Below, one piece after another: positions 54,597 to 64,000 of a stretch of 64,000 nucleotides of DNA. Source of the stretch: Beijerinckia mobilis (GTDB lineage: Bacteria; Pseudomonadota; Alphaproteobacteria; Rhizobiales; Beijerinckiaceae). A program made the translations under genes and the position numbers. A model generated the notes under the pieces. That model saw only the letters and a list, made by a program, of their open reading frames with translations. It searched no databases and was not told the DNA's origin. The stretch's first letter is position 1; each line of letters opens with the position of its first letter. The stretch covers positions 152,178 through 216,177 of the forward strand of contig NZ_JQJH01000005.1 in NCBI RefSeq assembly GCF_000745425.1, given 5' to 3'.

Positions 54597-55115
54597 TTGG
54601 CCACCGCGACGATCGACGCACCGACCCGCAGGGATTTTCTCTTCATCGCGACCGGCGCCATGGGCGTCGTGGCGGCAGGTTCCATTCTCTGGCCGCTGAT
54701 CGACCAGATGAACCCCGACGCCTCGACGCTCGCGGCGGCTTCCACGGAAGTGGACATCGGCAATATTGCCGAGGGCCAGATCGTCACCGTCAAATGGCGC
54801 GGCAAGCCGGTCTTCATCCGTCACCGGACGAAGAAGGAAATCACGGATTCCGAGGCGGTTCCGCTCTCCGAATTGCGGGATCCGCAGACCGACCAGTCAC
54901 GCGTGCAGAAGCCTGAATGGCTGGTCGTCATCGGCATCTGCACCCATCTCGGCTGCGTGCCGATCGGCCATGAAGGCCAGTATGACGGATGGTTCTGCCC
55001 GTGCCATGGCTCGGTCTATGATACGTCGGGCCGCATCCGGCAAGGGCCTGCGCCGCTCAATCTCGCCATACCGCCCTATAAATTCGTGTCCGATACCAAG
55101 CTTTCGATCGGTTGA
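54597..55115 (+). CDS. petA: Ubiquinol-cytochrome c reductase iron-sulfur subunit (Rieske)
   Basis: A 172-residue subunit of the cytochrome bc1 complex with a TTG start (54597) after GAGGAT; no ATG is available upstream. A Tat-like N-terminus ([17 protein letters not shown]) forms the membrane anchor. The [2Fe-2S] ligands lie in CTHLGC and CPCHGS with the disulfide Cys residues, and [14 protein letters not shown] follows. It transfers electrons from quinol to cytochrome c1 in the periplasm. First gene of the petABC operon; petB starts 104 bases later. Confidence 0.97.
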   Translation: MATATIDAPTRRDFLFIATGAMGVVAAGSILWPLIDQMNPDASTLAAASTEVDIGNIAEGQIVTVKWRGKPVFIRHRTKKEITDSEAVPLSELRDPQTDQSRVQKPEWLVVIGICTHLGCVPIGHEGQYDGWFCPCHGSVYDTSGRIRQGPAPLNLAIPPYKFVSDTKLSIG

Positions 55116-55218
55116 TCGAACCTGCCGGATTCCCTTTCCCGATCTTTCCATCCCAGGCGTCTCCCCACACGGCGGGAAGTCAGCCTCGACGTGAAACCCG
55201 AAAGAAGAGACGAGACCG

Positions 55219-56472
55219 ATGAGCGGATCTTCAACCTATATTCCCAAGAGCGGTCTGGCGCGATGGTTTGAAAGCCGCCTGCCGATCATTGGGCTGATAC
55301 ATTCCTCGTTCATCGTCTTTCCGACGCCGCGCAATCTCAATTATTGGTGGACCTTCGGCGGCATCTTGACCTTCATGCTGGTCGCGCAGATCGCCACTGG
55401 CGTCGTGCTCGTCATGCATTATACGCCCGAGGTCACGCTTGCCTTCGCCTCGGTTGAGCACATCATGCGCAACGTGAACTACGGCTGGCTGATTCGCTAT
55501 GCGCATGCGAATGGCGCGTCGATGTTCTTCATCGCCGTCTATATCCACATGCTGCGCGGCCTTTATTATGGCTCCTACAAGGCGCCGCGCGAGGTTTTGT
55601 GGATTATCGGCGTCATCATCTATCTTCTGATGATGGCTACCGGCTTCATGGGCTATGTGCTGCCCTGGGGTCAGATGAGCTTCTGGGGCGCCACCGTCAT
55701 CACCAGCCTGTTCTCGGCGATCCCCTTCGTCGGCGATACGATCACCACCTGGCTGTGGGGCGGCTTCGCGGTCGATAATCCGACGCTCAACCGGTTCTTC
55801 TCGCTGCATTATCTTCTGCCCTTCATGATTGCCGGCGTCGTCGTCCTGCACATCTGGGCGCTGCATGTGCCGGGTTCCAACAACCCTGCCGGTCTCGACG
55901 TCAAGACCCCGAAGGATACACTGCCTTTCCATCCCTATTTCACCATCAAGGATGGTTTCGGCCTCGCCTGCTTCCTGATCTTCTTCTCCTGGTTCGTCTT
56001 CTACGTGCCGAATTATCTCGGCCACGCTGATAATTACATCGAAGCGAACCCGATGCAGACGCCCGCCCATATCGTGCCGGAATGGTATTATCTGCCCTTC
56101 TACGCGATCTTGCGGTCGATCCCCTCGAAGCTCGGCGGTGTCATCGCCATGTTCGGTGCGATCCTGGTCTTCGCCTTCCTGCCCTGGCTCGATACCTCGC
56201 GGGTGCGCTCGGCCGCTTATCGTCCGGTCTACCGCTTCTTCTTCTGGGTCTTCGTCGCCTGCGTGCTGTTGCTTGGCTATATCGGCTCGCGTCCTCCGGA
56301 AGGTGGTGCCGTCCTCGCCGGACGTCTCCTCACGGCCTATTACTTCATTTACTTCCTGGTAATCCTGCCGCTGATCGGCCTGTTCGAAACGCCGCGTGAA
56401 TTGCCAGCCTCCATCGCCGATGCCGTGCTCGGCAAGCAGGGTGCGGTCAGCACCGAAGCGGTAACGCACTGA
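55219..56472 (+). CDS. petB: Cytochrome b of the bc1 complex
   Basis: A 417-residue membrane protein with eight or so spans carrying haems bL and bH. The haem and quinol-site segments are recognisable: [54 protein letters not shown], the Qo-site motif [16 protein letters not shown]. The start follows AAAGAAGAGAC. It stands as a separate gene rather than the fused fbcH (cytochrome b-c1 precursor) known from Bradyrhizobium. Confidence 0.97.
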   Translation: MSGSSTYIPKSGLARWFESRLPIIGLIHSSFIVFPTPRNLNYWWTFGGILTFMLVAQIATGVVLVMHYTPEVTLAFASVEHIMRNVNYGWLIRYAHANGASMFFIAVYIHMLRGLYYGSYKAPREVLWIIGVIIYLLMMATGFMGYVLPWGQMSFWGATVITSLFSAIPFVGDTITTWLWGGFAVDNPTLNRFFSLHYLLPFMIAGVVVLHIWALHVPGSNNPAGLDVKTPKDTLPFHPYFTIKDGFGLACFLIFFSWFVFYVPNYLGHADNYIEANPMQTPAHIVPEWYYLPFYAILRSIPSKLGGVIAMFGAILVFAFLPWLDTSRVRSAAYRPVYRFFFWVFVACVLLLGYIGSRPPEGGAVLAGRLLTAYYFIYFLVILPLIGLFETPRELPASIADAVLGKQGAVSTEAVTH

Positions 56473-56492
56473 GCGTGGAAGCTACCTCCTAG

Positions 56493-56518
56493 CGGAAGGA
56501 GCTGGATGGCTCCTTCCG
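56493..56518 (+). repeat. Hairpin between petB and petC
   Basis: CGGAAGGAGC and GCTCCTTCCG, a perfect 10-bp stem with a 6-base loop, begins 20 bases after the petB stop. There is no T run, so it more likely tunes mRNA stability or petC expression than ends transcription. Confidence 0.7.
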
Positions 56519-56625
56519 GGGCGGGCCGCACTCTGTGGCCCCATCGAAACACCATCTGCGCATGCCGGATCCTCAATGAAAAACGATCCTGGCCCAGCGG
56601 TCGATAGGCACGAGGAAAGAAGAGG

Positions 56626-57531
56626 ATGAGTCTTTTCAACAGCGGCAAAGGGCGCGGGAAAAGCTGGGTGCCGGGGATTCTCGCCGCCGGACTGCTCTTC
56701 TCGGTTTCCTGCATCTCCGCTTTCGCGGTCGACGAACCCAAGGTGACGGCCGAAGTCCCCAGTCCGCTTGCTGCGGAACCTGCTCAATCCGAGGGGGGGC
56801 ATCCGGTTCCTCCCCGCCAGCAGTGGAGCTTCGCCGGCCCGTTCGGAAAATACGACAGGGCGCAGTTGCAGCGCGGTTTTCAGGTTTTCCGCGAAGTCTG
56901 CTCAAATTGTCATTCGGCGAAATTCCTGGCCTTCCGTAACCTTGCCGATCCGGGTGGCCCGCACTTCTCCGAGGCTCAGGTGAAGGCGCTCGCGGCCACT
57001 TACAAGGTCAAGGATGGCCCGAACGACGCCGGTGAAATGTTCGAACGGCCGGGCCGGCCGTCTGATTATTTCCCGTGGGTCTTCGCCAATCCGCAGGCGG
57101 CGGTCTCGGCGCTCGGCGCCTTGCCGCCGGACATGTCGGTCCTGGCCAAGGCGCGTACCTATCAGCGTGGCTTCCCCCTGTTCCTGCTCGATCCGATCAT
57201 CCAGTATCAGGAGCATGGAGCCGACTATATTTACGCGCTTCTGAACGGTTATACGCATCCCGATGATCCGAGCTGGAACGAATTCATGCCGGGCCACAAG
57301 ATCGGCATGCCGAAGCCCTTGAGCGATGGTCTCGTCGCCTATACCGATGGCGCGCCGCAGACGGCGGAACAATATGCGAAGGATGTCACGGCCTATCTGA
57401 TGTGGATGGCCGAGCCCAAGCTCGAGGATCGCAAGAAATACGGTTTCCGTGTCATTGCCTTCCTGATCGTTTTCGCGGGCATGCTCTATTTCGTGAAGCG
57501 CCGCGTCTGGTCCGACGTTCACGGCCATTGA
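56626..57531 (+). CDS. petC: Cytochrome c1 of the bc1 complex
   Basis: A 301-residue protein with a signal peptide (WVPGILAAGLLFSVSCISAFA) and the haem motif CSNCH at 92-96. PGRPSDYFPWVFANPQAA and DYIYALLNGY are typical c1 segments; the sixth haem ligand Met lies in the later periplasmic region. One C-terminal span (VIAFLIVFAGMLYFVKRR) anchors it. It passes electrons to soluble cytochrome c. Start ATG 56626 follows AAGAAGAGG. Last gene of petABC, followed by a strong terminator. Confidence 0.96.
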   Translation: MSLFNSGKGRGKSWVPGILAAGLLFSVSCISAFAVDEPKVTAEVPSPLAAEPAQSEGGHPVPPRQQWSFAGPFGKYDRAQLQRGFQVFREVCSNCHSAKFLAFRNLADPGGPHFSEAQVKALAATYKVKDGPNDAGEMFERPGRPSDYFPWVFANPQAAVSALGALPPDMSVLAKARTYQRGFPLFLLDPIIQYQEHGADYIYALLNGYTHPDDPSWNEFMPGHKIGMPKPLSDGLVAYTDGAPQTAEQYAKDVTAYLMWMAEPKLEDRKKYGFRVIAFLIVFAGMLYFVKRRVWSDVHGH

Positions 57532-57552
57532 TCATCGGCATTGTTTCTCTCA

Positions 57553-57588
57553 AAAGAGCGGGAGCCTTGGGGCTCCCGCTCTTTTTTT
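57553..57588 (+). terminator. Intrinsic terminator of the petABC operon
   Basis: AAAGAGCGGGAGCC and GGCTCCCGCTCTTT form a perfect 14-bp stem with a TTGG loop, running into a T tract. It starts 22 bases after the petC stop. Confidence 0.95.
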
Positions 57589-57647
57589 GTCGCGGTCCCA
57601 TTGGGGCCGGCACCATTGGTTGAGGGTGTGTTGCCTTTGCCCTCGCT

Positions 57648-57753
57648 AGAGCATTTTGTCCGTATGTTGGATCGCTTTGCGATTTCATCTCCCTGAAAAT
57701 GCTCTAAATTTTCTGAGTGGAGCGTTTTGGGATATATCCAAAACGCTTCAGGA
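57648..57753. repeat. REP-like palindromic element (two nested inverted repeats)
   Basis: Within about 100 bases, AGAGCATTTT faces AAAATGCTCT, then AGCGTTTTGG faces CCAAAACGCT around GATATAT. Such GAGCATTTT/GAGCGTTTT dyads are a common dispersed intergenic repeat in Hyphomicrobiales genomes, as I recall them. A related dyad lies at 61508-61535. It sits between the petABC terminator and the convergent molybdoenzyme gene. Confidence 0.65.
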
Positions 57754-57828
57754 AAAGCGGCTAGGCAGTCCAGCGCAAAACACACCGATGAAATCACTTG
57801 CTGGCCCTGGCGGCCGGCGGGAAATGAT

Positions 57829-60171
57829 TCATGGCGTCTGCGCGAGCATTTTTTCCGGCGCACCGGCTTTTCCTGTTTCCGATCCGACGGGTTTTGCCGC
57901 CTTGATCGAAACAGGGATCGATTTCGCAGCAGGCGTATCGCTTTTGCGGTCGCGATGACTTAGGGGAAGCAGCGCCGTGGTCTCGGGAAAATAGGCGGCG
58001 CAGCAGCCTTGAGGAATGTCGTAGGCCACGATCTTGAATCCGGAAAGCCGGCGTTCCACGCCGTCGTCGGCCACGGTCGCGAATTCGATCAGATCACCTT
58101 CCGAAAGGTCCAGGGAGGCGATGTCCTTCGCATTCATAAAGACGATCATTCGTTCGCCGAAGATGCCGCGATAGCGATCGTCGTATGAATAAACGGTGGT
58201 GTTGAACTGGTCATGGCTGCGCAGGGTCATGAGCTGAAAATGCGGCCGCTTCGGCGCATCGTCATCCTCATCCGCGAGATCGGGCTCGAAAAGGAAATTG
58301 GCCTTTCCGGTAGGCGTTGGCCATATGCGTTCGCGCGGCGGGATCGGCAGATGGAAGCCGCCGGGGATGGCGATCCGCTCATTGTAATGGTCGAAGCCCG
58401 GGATCACCTCCTCGATCTTGTCGCGGATCCGGGAATAATCCGCCGCCAGAGCATCCCAGTCGATGGCGGCCCGATCGGCAATTGTCGCCTTGGCGAGCGC
58501 GGCGACGATCCAGGGCTCGGACCGGCATAGCTCGCTTGCGGGCGTCAGCATGCCCGTTGAGCCATGGATCATGGCGAAACTGTCCTCCACCGTCACCGTC
58601 TGCGGCCCACCTTCCTGCAGATCGAGTTCGGTGCGGCCGAGGACCGGCAAAATATAGGATGCCTGGCCATGGGCCAGATGGCTGTGGTTGAGCTTGGTCG
58701 CCATATAGACGGTGAGTTTCAACTCGGACGCTTTTGGCGTGATCCGGTTTTGATCGGGAATCGCACGGAAGAAATTGCCGCCGAGCGCCAGAAAGGCATC
58801 GACCTCGCCGCGTAAAATCGCCTCGCAGCATTCCGCCGTATCATGGCCCCATTCGCGGGGGCTCTCGAAGCCGAAGGCGGTATCGAGCTTTTGCAGGAAA
58901 TCCTCCGTCGGCGTCTTGTTGATCCCCACCGTTCTGTCGCCCTGCACATTGGAATGGCCACGAATGGGGGAGGCGCCGGCGCCGAGCCGTCCGATATTGC
59001 CACGCAGAAGCAGCAGGTTAATGATCTGCTGCAAGGCTTCGCCGCCGCGCCGGTGCTGGGTAATGCCCATGCCCCAGCAGCAGATGACATTTTTGGCTTT
59101 CATGTAAATGTCTGCGACCTGCTCGATCTGGCTGCGCGGCAGGGCGGTAAAGCGTTCGATCCTCTCCCAATCGAGCGCCCGCACATAATCGGCAAAAGCG
59201 TCAAATCCATGTGTATGCGCGGCGATGAACTCTCTGTCGAGAACCGCCGGTGCGCCTGTCATGCGCGCCTGATCATCGGCTTCGATCACGATCTTGCAGA
59301 TCGCCTGCAAGGCGAGGATATCACCACCGGTTTTGACCTGCAGATAATTGGAAGTGATTTTCTGGCTGGTGCCCGTCAGCATTTCGATCGGATTTTGCGG
59401 ATCGGTGAATTTGACGAGGCCGCGCTCCTTGAGCGGATTGAGGGAAACGATGGGAACACCGCGTTTCGCCATGTCGTGGAGCTGCCCCAACATGCGCGGG
59501 CTGTTGGTGCCGGGATTTTGCCCGATGATGAACATCGCGTCGCAGGCGTCCCAATCCTCGAAGGTGACGGTTCCCTTGCCGACGCCGATGCTTTCCGGCA
59601 AAGCGACGGTCGTCGTCGCATGGCACATGTCGGAACAATCGGGAAAATTATTGGTGCCGATCAGCCGTCCATAAAGCTGCCAGAGAAAGGCCGCCTCGTT
59701 AGAGGCGCGGCCGGACGTGTAGAGCTCGATTCTTTTCGGATCGAGCCCGCGCACCAAAGCGCCGATTTCCGCGATGGCCGTTTCCCAATCGACCAGTTCG
59801 TAATGATCGGTCTCGGCATTATAGCGCATCGGATGTGTCAGCCGGCCGTGATCCTCCAGTGCGAAATCGCTCCAGTCTTGCAATTCGCTCACGCTGTGCT
59901 CGGCGAAAAATTGCGGCTCAGTCCGTTTGGCGGTTGCTTCCCAGGCAACGGCCTTGGCGCCGTTCTCGCAATATTCGGCTGCATGGGGCTGTTTTGGATC
60001 CGGCCAGGCGCAGCTCGGGCAATCGAATCCTCCTGGCTTGTTCATGTTGAAGAGGGCGAGATTGCCCTTCACCAGGATTTTCTGCCGGCCAAGCTGTTGC
60101 TCGGTTGCGGCAACCGCGCCCCAGCCCCCGGCCACTCCCTGTGGGGCAGCCTTTGAACGGATTTGCACCAT
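57829..60171 (-). CDS. FdhF/YdeP-family molybdopterin oxidoreductase
   Basis: A 780-residue member of the formate-dehydrogenase-alpha-like family. The N-terminal CPSCAWPDP and YCENGAKAVAWEAT match the YdeP/TIGR01701 pattern, which has fewer cluster Cys residues than true formate dehydrogenases. LYTSGRASNEAAFLWQLYGR, NFPDCSDMCHATT, IIGQNPGTNSPRML and RGHSNVQGDRTVG are bis-MGD-binding regions; the C-terminal molydopterin-binding domain starts near FQLMTLRSHDQFNTTVY. Substrate is unproven; E. coli YdeP affects acid resistance. No FdhD or partner subunit gene is adjacent. Frame opens with an alternative start 60171; a good Shine-Dalgarno was not obvious. Confidence 0.88.
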   Translation of the reverse strand: MVQIRSKAAPQGVAGGWGAVAATEQQLGRQKILVKGNLALFNMNKPGGFDCPSCAWPDPKQPHAAEYCENGAKAVAWEATAKRTEPQFFAEHSVSELQDWSDFALEDHGRLTHPMRYNAETDHYELVDWETAIAEIGALVRGLDPKRIELYTSGRASNEAAFLWQLYGRLIGTNNFPDCSDMCHATTTVALPESIGVGKGTVTFEDWDACDAMFIIGQNPGTNSPRMLGQLHDMAKRGVPIVSLNPLKERGLVKFTDPQNPIEMLTGTSQKITSNYLQVKTGGDILALQAICKIVIEADDQARMTGAPAVLDREFIAAHTHGFDAFADYVRALDWERIERFTALPRSQIEQVADIYMKAKNVICCWGMGITQHRRGGEALQQIINLLLLRGNIGRLGAGASPIRGHSNVQGDRTVGINKTPTEDFLQKLDTAFGFESPREWGHDTAECCEAILRGEVDAFLALGGNFFRAIPDQNRITPKASELKLTVYMATKLNHSHLAHGQASYILPVLGRTELDLQEGGPQTVTVEDSFAMIHGSTGMLTPASELCRSEPWIVAALAKATIADRAAIDWDALAADYSRIRDKIEEVIPGFDHYNERIAIPGGFHLPIPPRERIWPTPTGKANFLFEPDLADEDDDAPKRPHFQLMTLRSHDQFNTTVYSYDDRYRGIFGERMIVFMNAKDIASLDLSEGDLIEFATVADDGVERRLSGFKIVAYDIPQGCCAAYFPETTALLPLSHRDRKSDTPAAKSIPVSIKAAKPVGSETGKAGAPEKMLAQTP

Positions 60172-60299
60172 AATGTCGACCTCGTCGCGAAAGTGTTTTC
60201 GCCGGTCAACGCGCTATGTTTCACAATGTTCAGGCAAACTTGCGTGAACACGGCGGCTTTTCTTGTCGAAACCTAAAGCTATATCGCTATCAATACTTT

Positions 60300-61283
60300 T
60301 CAGCGGAACAATATTTCCTTTTCGAGCCCAGTATAGAGCGAGGCGACCTCTTCGCCATAGCCATTATAAAGGAGTGTCGGCCGCCGTTCGCCTGTGCCCA
60401 AGACCTCCTCCGTCGCCTGACTCCAGCGGGGATGTGGGACGGCGGGATTTACATTGGCCCAGAAGCCATATTCGCTCGCCTGCAGATTTTCCCAGAAGCT
60501 CTTGGGCCGTTCCGCGACAAAGGAAATGCGGGTGATCGATTTGATCGATTTGAACCCGTATTTCCAGGGAACGGCGAGCCGCAACGGCGCACCGAAAGCC
60601 TTGAGCAGCGGTTTTCCATAGGCGCCCGTGACCAAAAAGGCGAGATCATTGGCGGCCTCGGCAATGGTGAGCCCCTCGACATAGGGCCAGGGATACCAGA
60701 ATTGCCGCTGGCCCGGCGCGATCTTGGAATCGAGGAAAGTCTCCATCCGCACGTAGCGGGCCGCCGAAAGCGGCTGCACGCGAGAAAGGAGTGCGCGCAA
60801 GGGAAACCCGGTCCAGGGAATGGCCATCGACCAGCCTTCGACGCAGCGATGCCGGTAAAGCCGTTCTTCCAGCGGAAAGGCGCGTTCGAGATCCTCGAAG
60901 GCGAACGTCTGCGGCGCCTCGACCAACCCATCCACCTTGACCGTCCAAGGGGTCGTCCGCAAGGCTTCGGCTGCTTCCGCAATCGATTTCGACATGCCGA
61001 ATTCATAGAAATTATTGTAATGCGCATTGATGCGCTCGGGCGTCACCGCTCTGTCCAGGGTGAAAGCCGGATTGGGCCTGGCGGGGTAAAGTCCGGCGGG
61101 ATCGGCCTCTGCATGGCCTGGCGTTGTTGAACCGATAAAGCTCGTGAGTCCCGTCAGGCCCGTCGCCATCAGCGTGCCCGCGGCCGCGCTTTGGCGCAGA
61201 AAGCTGCGGCGGTCGAAGAACAGGGCCTCAGGCGTTGTCTCAGATGTGGCGATTTCCCATCTGCGGCGGCGATGAAAGAACAT
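60300..61283 (-). CDS. msrP: Protein-methionine-sulfoxide reductase catalytic subunit MsrP
   Basis: ATG 61283 (MFFHRRRRWEIATSETTP) with AAGGA upstream gives 327 residues; the frame extends far upstream only as the shadow of mtnP. A Tat signal (FDRRSFLRQSAAAGTLMATG) directs the folded Mo enzyme to the periplasm. The single Mo-ligand Cys lies in YRHRCVEGWSMAIPWTG, and LRLAVPWKYGFKSIKSI is typical. MsrP repairs oxidised methionines in envelope proteins. Its membrane haem partner MsrQ is not adjacent, so it is encoded elsewhere or absent. Confidence 0.95.
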   Translation of the reverse strand: MFFHRRRRWEIATSETTPEALFFDRRSFLRQSAAAGTLMATGLTGLTSFIGSTTPGHAEADPAGLYPARPNPAFTLDRAVTPERINAHYNNFYEFGMSKSIAEAAEALRTTPWTVKVDGLVEAPQTFAFEDLERAFPLEERLYRHRCVEGWSMAIPWTGFPLRALLSRVQPLSAARYVRMETFLDSKIAPGQRQFWYPWPYVEGLTIAEAANDLAFLVTGAYGKPLLKAFGAPLRLAVPWKYGFKSIKSITRISFVAERPKSFWENLQASEYGFWANVNPAVPHPRWSQATEEVLGTGERRPTLLYNGYGEEVASLYTGLEKEILFR

Positions 61284-61507
61284 GGAGGATCCTTCCGGGC
61301 CGGCCCGGCGGAGTGATCGCGAGCGCGGCAATAAAAGTCTGGAGCGGCGGGCGCAATTCACGTAAAGGCTGCTACTGGTCTCCCTTGCCCATACGGCCAG
61401 AAGGCGGCGGGCGTTACGCGGAAGAGCATTAAAATTCGGGCCGATTTCGAAGGGTTTCGCTCGAACATGCTGCATCTTCGAGAGAGTCGTTCGGCAAGCG
61501 GCGGTTA

Positions 61508-61535
61508 GAGTGTTTCGGATGTTTCCAAAACACTC
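61508..61535. repeat. REP-like palindrome upstream of mtnP
   Basis: GAGTGTTT and AAACACTC face each other around a 12-base core that is itself nearly symmetric (GGATGTTTCC). It resembles the GAGCGTTTT dyads near 57.7 kb and lies 31 bases before the mtnP start. Confidence 0.6.
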
Positions 61536-61565
61536 CATCAAAAAATACTTTAAGCCGGAGGGTGC

Positions 61566-62441
61566 ATGTCCAAAGCCGTTGTCGGCATTATCGGCGGGTC
61601 TGGCGTTTATGACCTGCCGGGTCTCGAGGATCTGCGTGAGGAGCGCGTCGCGACGCCCTGGGGAGAGCCTTCCGACGCCCTGCGTTTCGGGCGGATCGGA
61701 GGGACGGAAGCCGTCTTCCTGCCGCGTCACGGGCGCGGCCATGTTCTCTCGCCTTCCGGTATCAACTATCGCGCCAATATCGATGCTCTGAAACGCGTCG
61801 GCGTCACCGATATCGTTTCCGTCTCGGCCTGCGGCTCGTTCAAGCAGGAGCTTTATCCGGGGCTCTTCGTCCTCATTGATCAATTCCTCGACCGTACTCA
61901 TGGACGCGAAAGCTCGTTCTTCGGCAATGGCTGCGTGGCTCATGTCTCGATGGCGCATCCGATCGCTCCGCTGTTGCGTCAAAGGATCGCCGAGGCCGCG
62001 GCTGCCGAGCAGATCCCCTTTGTTTCGGGCGGCACCTATGTCTGCATGGAGGGACCGCAATTTTCCTCTCAGGCGGAATCCTTGAGCTACAAGGCGCAAG
62101 GATTCGACGTCATTGGCATGACCGCCATGCCCGAGGCGAAGCTCGCGCGCGAGGCGGAAATCTCCTATGCGACCATCGCCATGGTGACCGATTTCGACTG
62201 CTGGCATCCCGACCATGATCATGTCGACGTGGCCTCGGTCATCAAGGTCGTGCAGGCCAATGCCGCCAATGCCTCAAGGCTTCTGGCCCGGCTGTTGCGC
62301 GATTTTCCAGCCGAGCATGAGCCCTGTCCAATCGGCTCCGACCGTGCGCTGGACAATGCGCTCATTACCGCGCCGCAGGCGCGGGATCCGGCGCTCCTTG
62401 AAAAACTTTCAGTCATCATGCAGCGGATCGAGACCCGATGA
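61566..62441 (+). CDS. mtnP: S-methyl-5'-thioadenosine phosphorylase
   Basis: A 291-residue purine-nucleoside-phosphorylase-superfamily enzyme that splits methylthioadenosine to adenine and methylthioribose-1-phosphate. Signature parts are [35 protein letters not shown], the purine-site [18 protein letters not shown], and [19 protein letters not shown] with the Met contacting ribose. ATG 61566 follows GGAGGGTGC. The apt gene overlaps its last four bases (ATGA), so translation is coupled and released adenine can be recycled directly. Confidence 0.96.
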   Translation: MSKAVVGIIGGSGVYDLPGLEDLREERVATPWGEPSDALRFGRIGGTEAVFLPRHGRGHVLSPSGINYRANIDALKRVGVTDIVSVSACGSFKQELYPGLFVLIDQFLDRTHGRESSFFGNGCVAHVSMAHPIAPLLRQRIAEAAAAEQIPFVSGGTYVCMEGPQFSSQAESLSYKAQGFDVIGMTAMPEAKLAREAEISYATIAMVTDFDCWHPDHDHVDVASVIKVVQANAANASRLLARLLRDFPAEHEPCPIGSDRALDNALITAPQARDPALLEKLSVIMQRIETR

Positions 62442-62977
62442 ACCAGCCCTATGATTTGAAGAAGACGATCCGCACGATTTCGAATTATCCTAAGCCGGGC
62501 ATCGAATTCCGGGATATCACGACACTTCTCGGCGATGCCCGCGCCTTTCGCCGCGCGGTGGATGAGCTCGTCCAGCCCTGGGCCGGGACCAAGATCGACA
62601 AGATCGCGGGAATGGAGGCGCGGGGATTCATCCTCGGCGGCGCCGTGGCGCATCAATTGTCGGCGGGCTTCGTGCCGATCCGCAAGAAGGGCAAGCTGCC
62701 GCATACGACGGTCTCGATCGCCTATTCGCTGGAATATGGTCTCGATGAAATGGAGATCCATGCCGATGCTGTGACCAAAGGCGAAAAGGTGATCCTCGTC
62801 GATGATCTTATCGCGACCGGGGGCACTGCCGCCGGTGCGGTCGGCCTGTTGCAAAAGCTCGGCGCCGAAGTCGTGGCCGCTTGTTTCGTCATCGACCTGC
62901 CGGATCTCGGCGGCGCCAAAAAGATCGAGGCGCTCGGCGTCCCGGTGCGCAGCCTGCTCGCCTTCGAAGGACATTGA
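62438..62977 (+). CDS. apt: Adenine phosphoribosyltransferase
   Basis: A 179-residue type I phosphoribosyltransferase making AMP from adenine and PRPP. The N-terminus ([22 protein letters not shown]) is diagnostic for Apt. [17 protein letters not shown] and the PRPP loop [21 protein letters not shown] are intact. It overlaps mtnP by four bases, forming a two-gene operon that salvages the adenine released from methylthioadenosine. Confidence 0.97.
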   Translation: MNQPYDLKKTIRTISNYPKPGIEFRDITTLLGDARAFRRAVDELVQPWAGTKIDKIAGMEARGFILGGAVAHQLSAGFVPIRKKGKLPHTTVSIAYSLEYGLDEMEIHADAVTKGEKVILVDDLIATGGTAAGAVGLLQKLGAEVVAACFVIDLPDLGGAKKIEALGVPVRSLLAFEGH

Positions 62978-63689
62978 AGGTTTGATCGGCCTGAACCGAT
63001 GATTGAAAGCATCCGCAGGCCGGTTCCTTTCCGTCCTGTGTGAATATCATTCCGCATTTCCGAGCGGGCTCCGCTCGGGATCGCCACCATCCGGGCCAAG
63101 TCCTGATGGCCCGCCGGGTAATCCGGCGGAAGACTGTCGCTCGCGGTCGCTGACACCAAATCCCGATGGGCATGCGTACTGGGGTTGATCATGCCAGACG
63201 CGATCACTGGACGCGCCGGGCGGTTCGCCGATTGCCGCGCTGAAATGATGTCTTGATAGACAACACGTTTTTGTGATCGCGCGTCTCGCGGGAAAATTTT
63301 CCGTGCCTCCGGTGCTAAAGCGACAAAGTCGTGGTCTTTCCGCGAACCCTCATTGCCTCCGCCAAAAATTGTATTCCGTATGTTTGGGCGGCATGTCCAA
63401 GCGATGGTTTCCCGTGGCTCGGCGCCGAATTTTCGAAGACTCCGGAGTCGGAGCCTGCCGCGGAAACAACTAAAAGTGGATTGAGCCGCTTTTGTCTTCG
63501 CCGAATTGCAGCGACACTATGGTCCTTCCTTCGACCCTTTTGATGTGTGCGGACGGTTTTTACTGTCTGCATTGACGCATTGGTAAAATTAAATTACCAA
63601 CAAGCAACGTAAGCAAAAATACCGTCGAGGGAACGTCTGATGACAATGATCAAGGAAATCTAGGCGGTAGTGACGATTTAATATTTTGG
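62978..63689. other. 710-bp gene-poor region
   Basis: No gene or clear terminator is supported between apt and the insertion sequence. Frames on both strands are short and overlapping. GGAAAATTTTCC near 63290 is a perfect 12-bp palindrome of unknown meaning. Confidence 0.45.
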
Positions 63690-64000
63690 GGATTCCCAGA
63701 GAGGCGCAAATCAGATTCAACGCTGATTTTTGAAAGATCAGCCATGGACTGTGATGAACTGCGCGATGACCAGTGGGAGCGCCTGAGGCCACTGGTCCCA
63801 GGCGGGGGTAAGGGCAAACGCGGACCTCGCACGGACAACCGCAAGTTCCTCAATGCGTTGCTTTGGATGGCCCGCTCAGGTGGGCGCTGGCGAGATCTTC
63901 CCGAGCGGCTTGGCGACTACGCGACGGTGAAGAGGCGCTATTATCGCTGGATCGAGATGGGTGTTCTCGATGCCATGTTTGAGGCACTTGCCCGCGAAGC
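63690..64000 (+). mobile_element. IS5-family insertion sequence, left part (cut by window edge)
   Basis: The element is defined by the transposase gene starting at 63744. The left end probably lies near GGGGATTCCCAGAGAGGCGC at about 63690, inferred from its distance to the gene. The matching right terminal repeat is off the window, so the boundary is not confirmed. Confidence 0.6.
63744..64000 (+). CDS. IS5-family transposase, N-terminal part
   Basis: From ATG 63744 the protein reads MDCDELRDDQWERLRPLVPG, then GPRTDNRKFLNALLWMARSG, GRWRDLPERLGDYATVKRRYY and RWIEMGVLDAMFEALARE before the window ends. This is the DUF4096-type N-terminal domain of IS5/IS427-group transposases (typical DxxWxxxxPLLP, GGRWRDLPxxFG, RWxxxGVxxxxF). 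The DDE catalytic residues would follow beyond the window. Many members need a -1 frameshift to make the full transposase, which cannot be judged here. Confidence 0.9.
   Translation, partial: MDCDELRDDQWERLRPLVPGGGKGKRGPRTDNRKFLNALLWMARSGGRWRDLPERLGDYATVKRRYYRWIEMGVLDAMFEALARE

Noticed and set aside
55231..56469. A 412-codon reverse frame opposite petB
   Set aside because: Charged, repetitive translation typical of antisense to a membrane protein; petB is certain.
58843..60156. A 437-codon forward frame opposite the molybdoenzyme
   Set aside because: Antisense shadow without start signals or motifs.
60300..62222. A 640-codon reverse frame running through msrP and across mtnP
   Set aside because: Only the part from 61283 down matches MsrP. 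The upstream 310 codons are antisense to mtnP, lack family similarity and cross a Shine-Dalgarno-supported start.

Overview
The window looks like chromosome from an alphaproteobacterium of the Hyphomicrobiales, probably near Beijerinckiaceae; this is inferred from gene content, not from a search. Clade markers are ChpT, an EipA/DUF1134 protein, 5-aminolevulinate synthase, two EcfG-type (GGAAC-N16/17-CGTT) promoters, a zinc-free 41-residue L36, and isocitrate lyase divergent from a ScfR/RamB-type regulator. I found 43 CDS that look intact apart from window edges, one tRNA, and at least seven broken genes or gene fragments.

Layout. 1-15.0 kb is mostly housekeeping: a globin cut by the left edge, rpmJ, a TPR protein, a Bcr/CflA-type efflux gene broken by one amber codon, chpT, cysQ, eipA, a coiled-coil membrane protein, an ABC-F ATPase, a 1.2-kaa AsmA/YhdP-like protein and a 1-Cys peroxiredoxin. 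15.1-25.1 kb has a DEAD-box helicase, an Ftr1 iron permease, a PAS chemoreceptor, an HtrA-like protease, a cytochrome c556/b561 pair, and a metallophosphoesterase-glycosyltransferase operon. 25.1-35.3 kb holds an IS3 remnant, an EcfG-controlled BON protein, a conserved small protein with a two-state hairpin leader, mscL, an aminotransferase, hemA, a secreted Gly/His/Trp repeat protein with its own EcfG promoter, a glycosyltransferase-like protein and a His-rich Spy/CpxP-like protein.

35.5-48.96 kb is the accessory zone, ending at the 3' end of a tRNA-Ser(CGA) gene. It carries an oxidoreductase fragment, a SRPBCC/LysR divergent pair, a 960-residue SF2 helicase fused to a PD-(D/E)XK nuclease (the best candidate for a little-described defence protein), a Tat-lipoprotein L,D-transpeptidase homologue with a changed active-site motif, a MarR/VOC pair sharing a perfect palindromic operator, an arsR-permease-thioredoxin-flavoprotein operon whose arsR is broken, a second broken arsR, LysR and ohr fragments, and a HEPN-like protein. 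No integrase was seen. The density of broken genes suggests an old, decaying island.

49-64 kb returns to core functions: isocitrate lyase and its putative regulator, trmL, petABC (cytochrome bc1, with petB and petC separate), an FdhF/YdeP-like molybdoenzyme, an orphan msrP, the mtnP-apt adenine-salvage operon, and the start of an IS5-type insertion sequence cut by the right edge.
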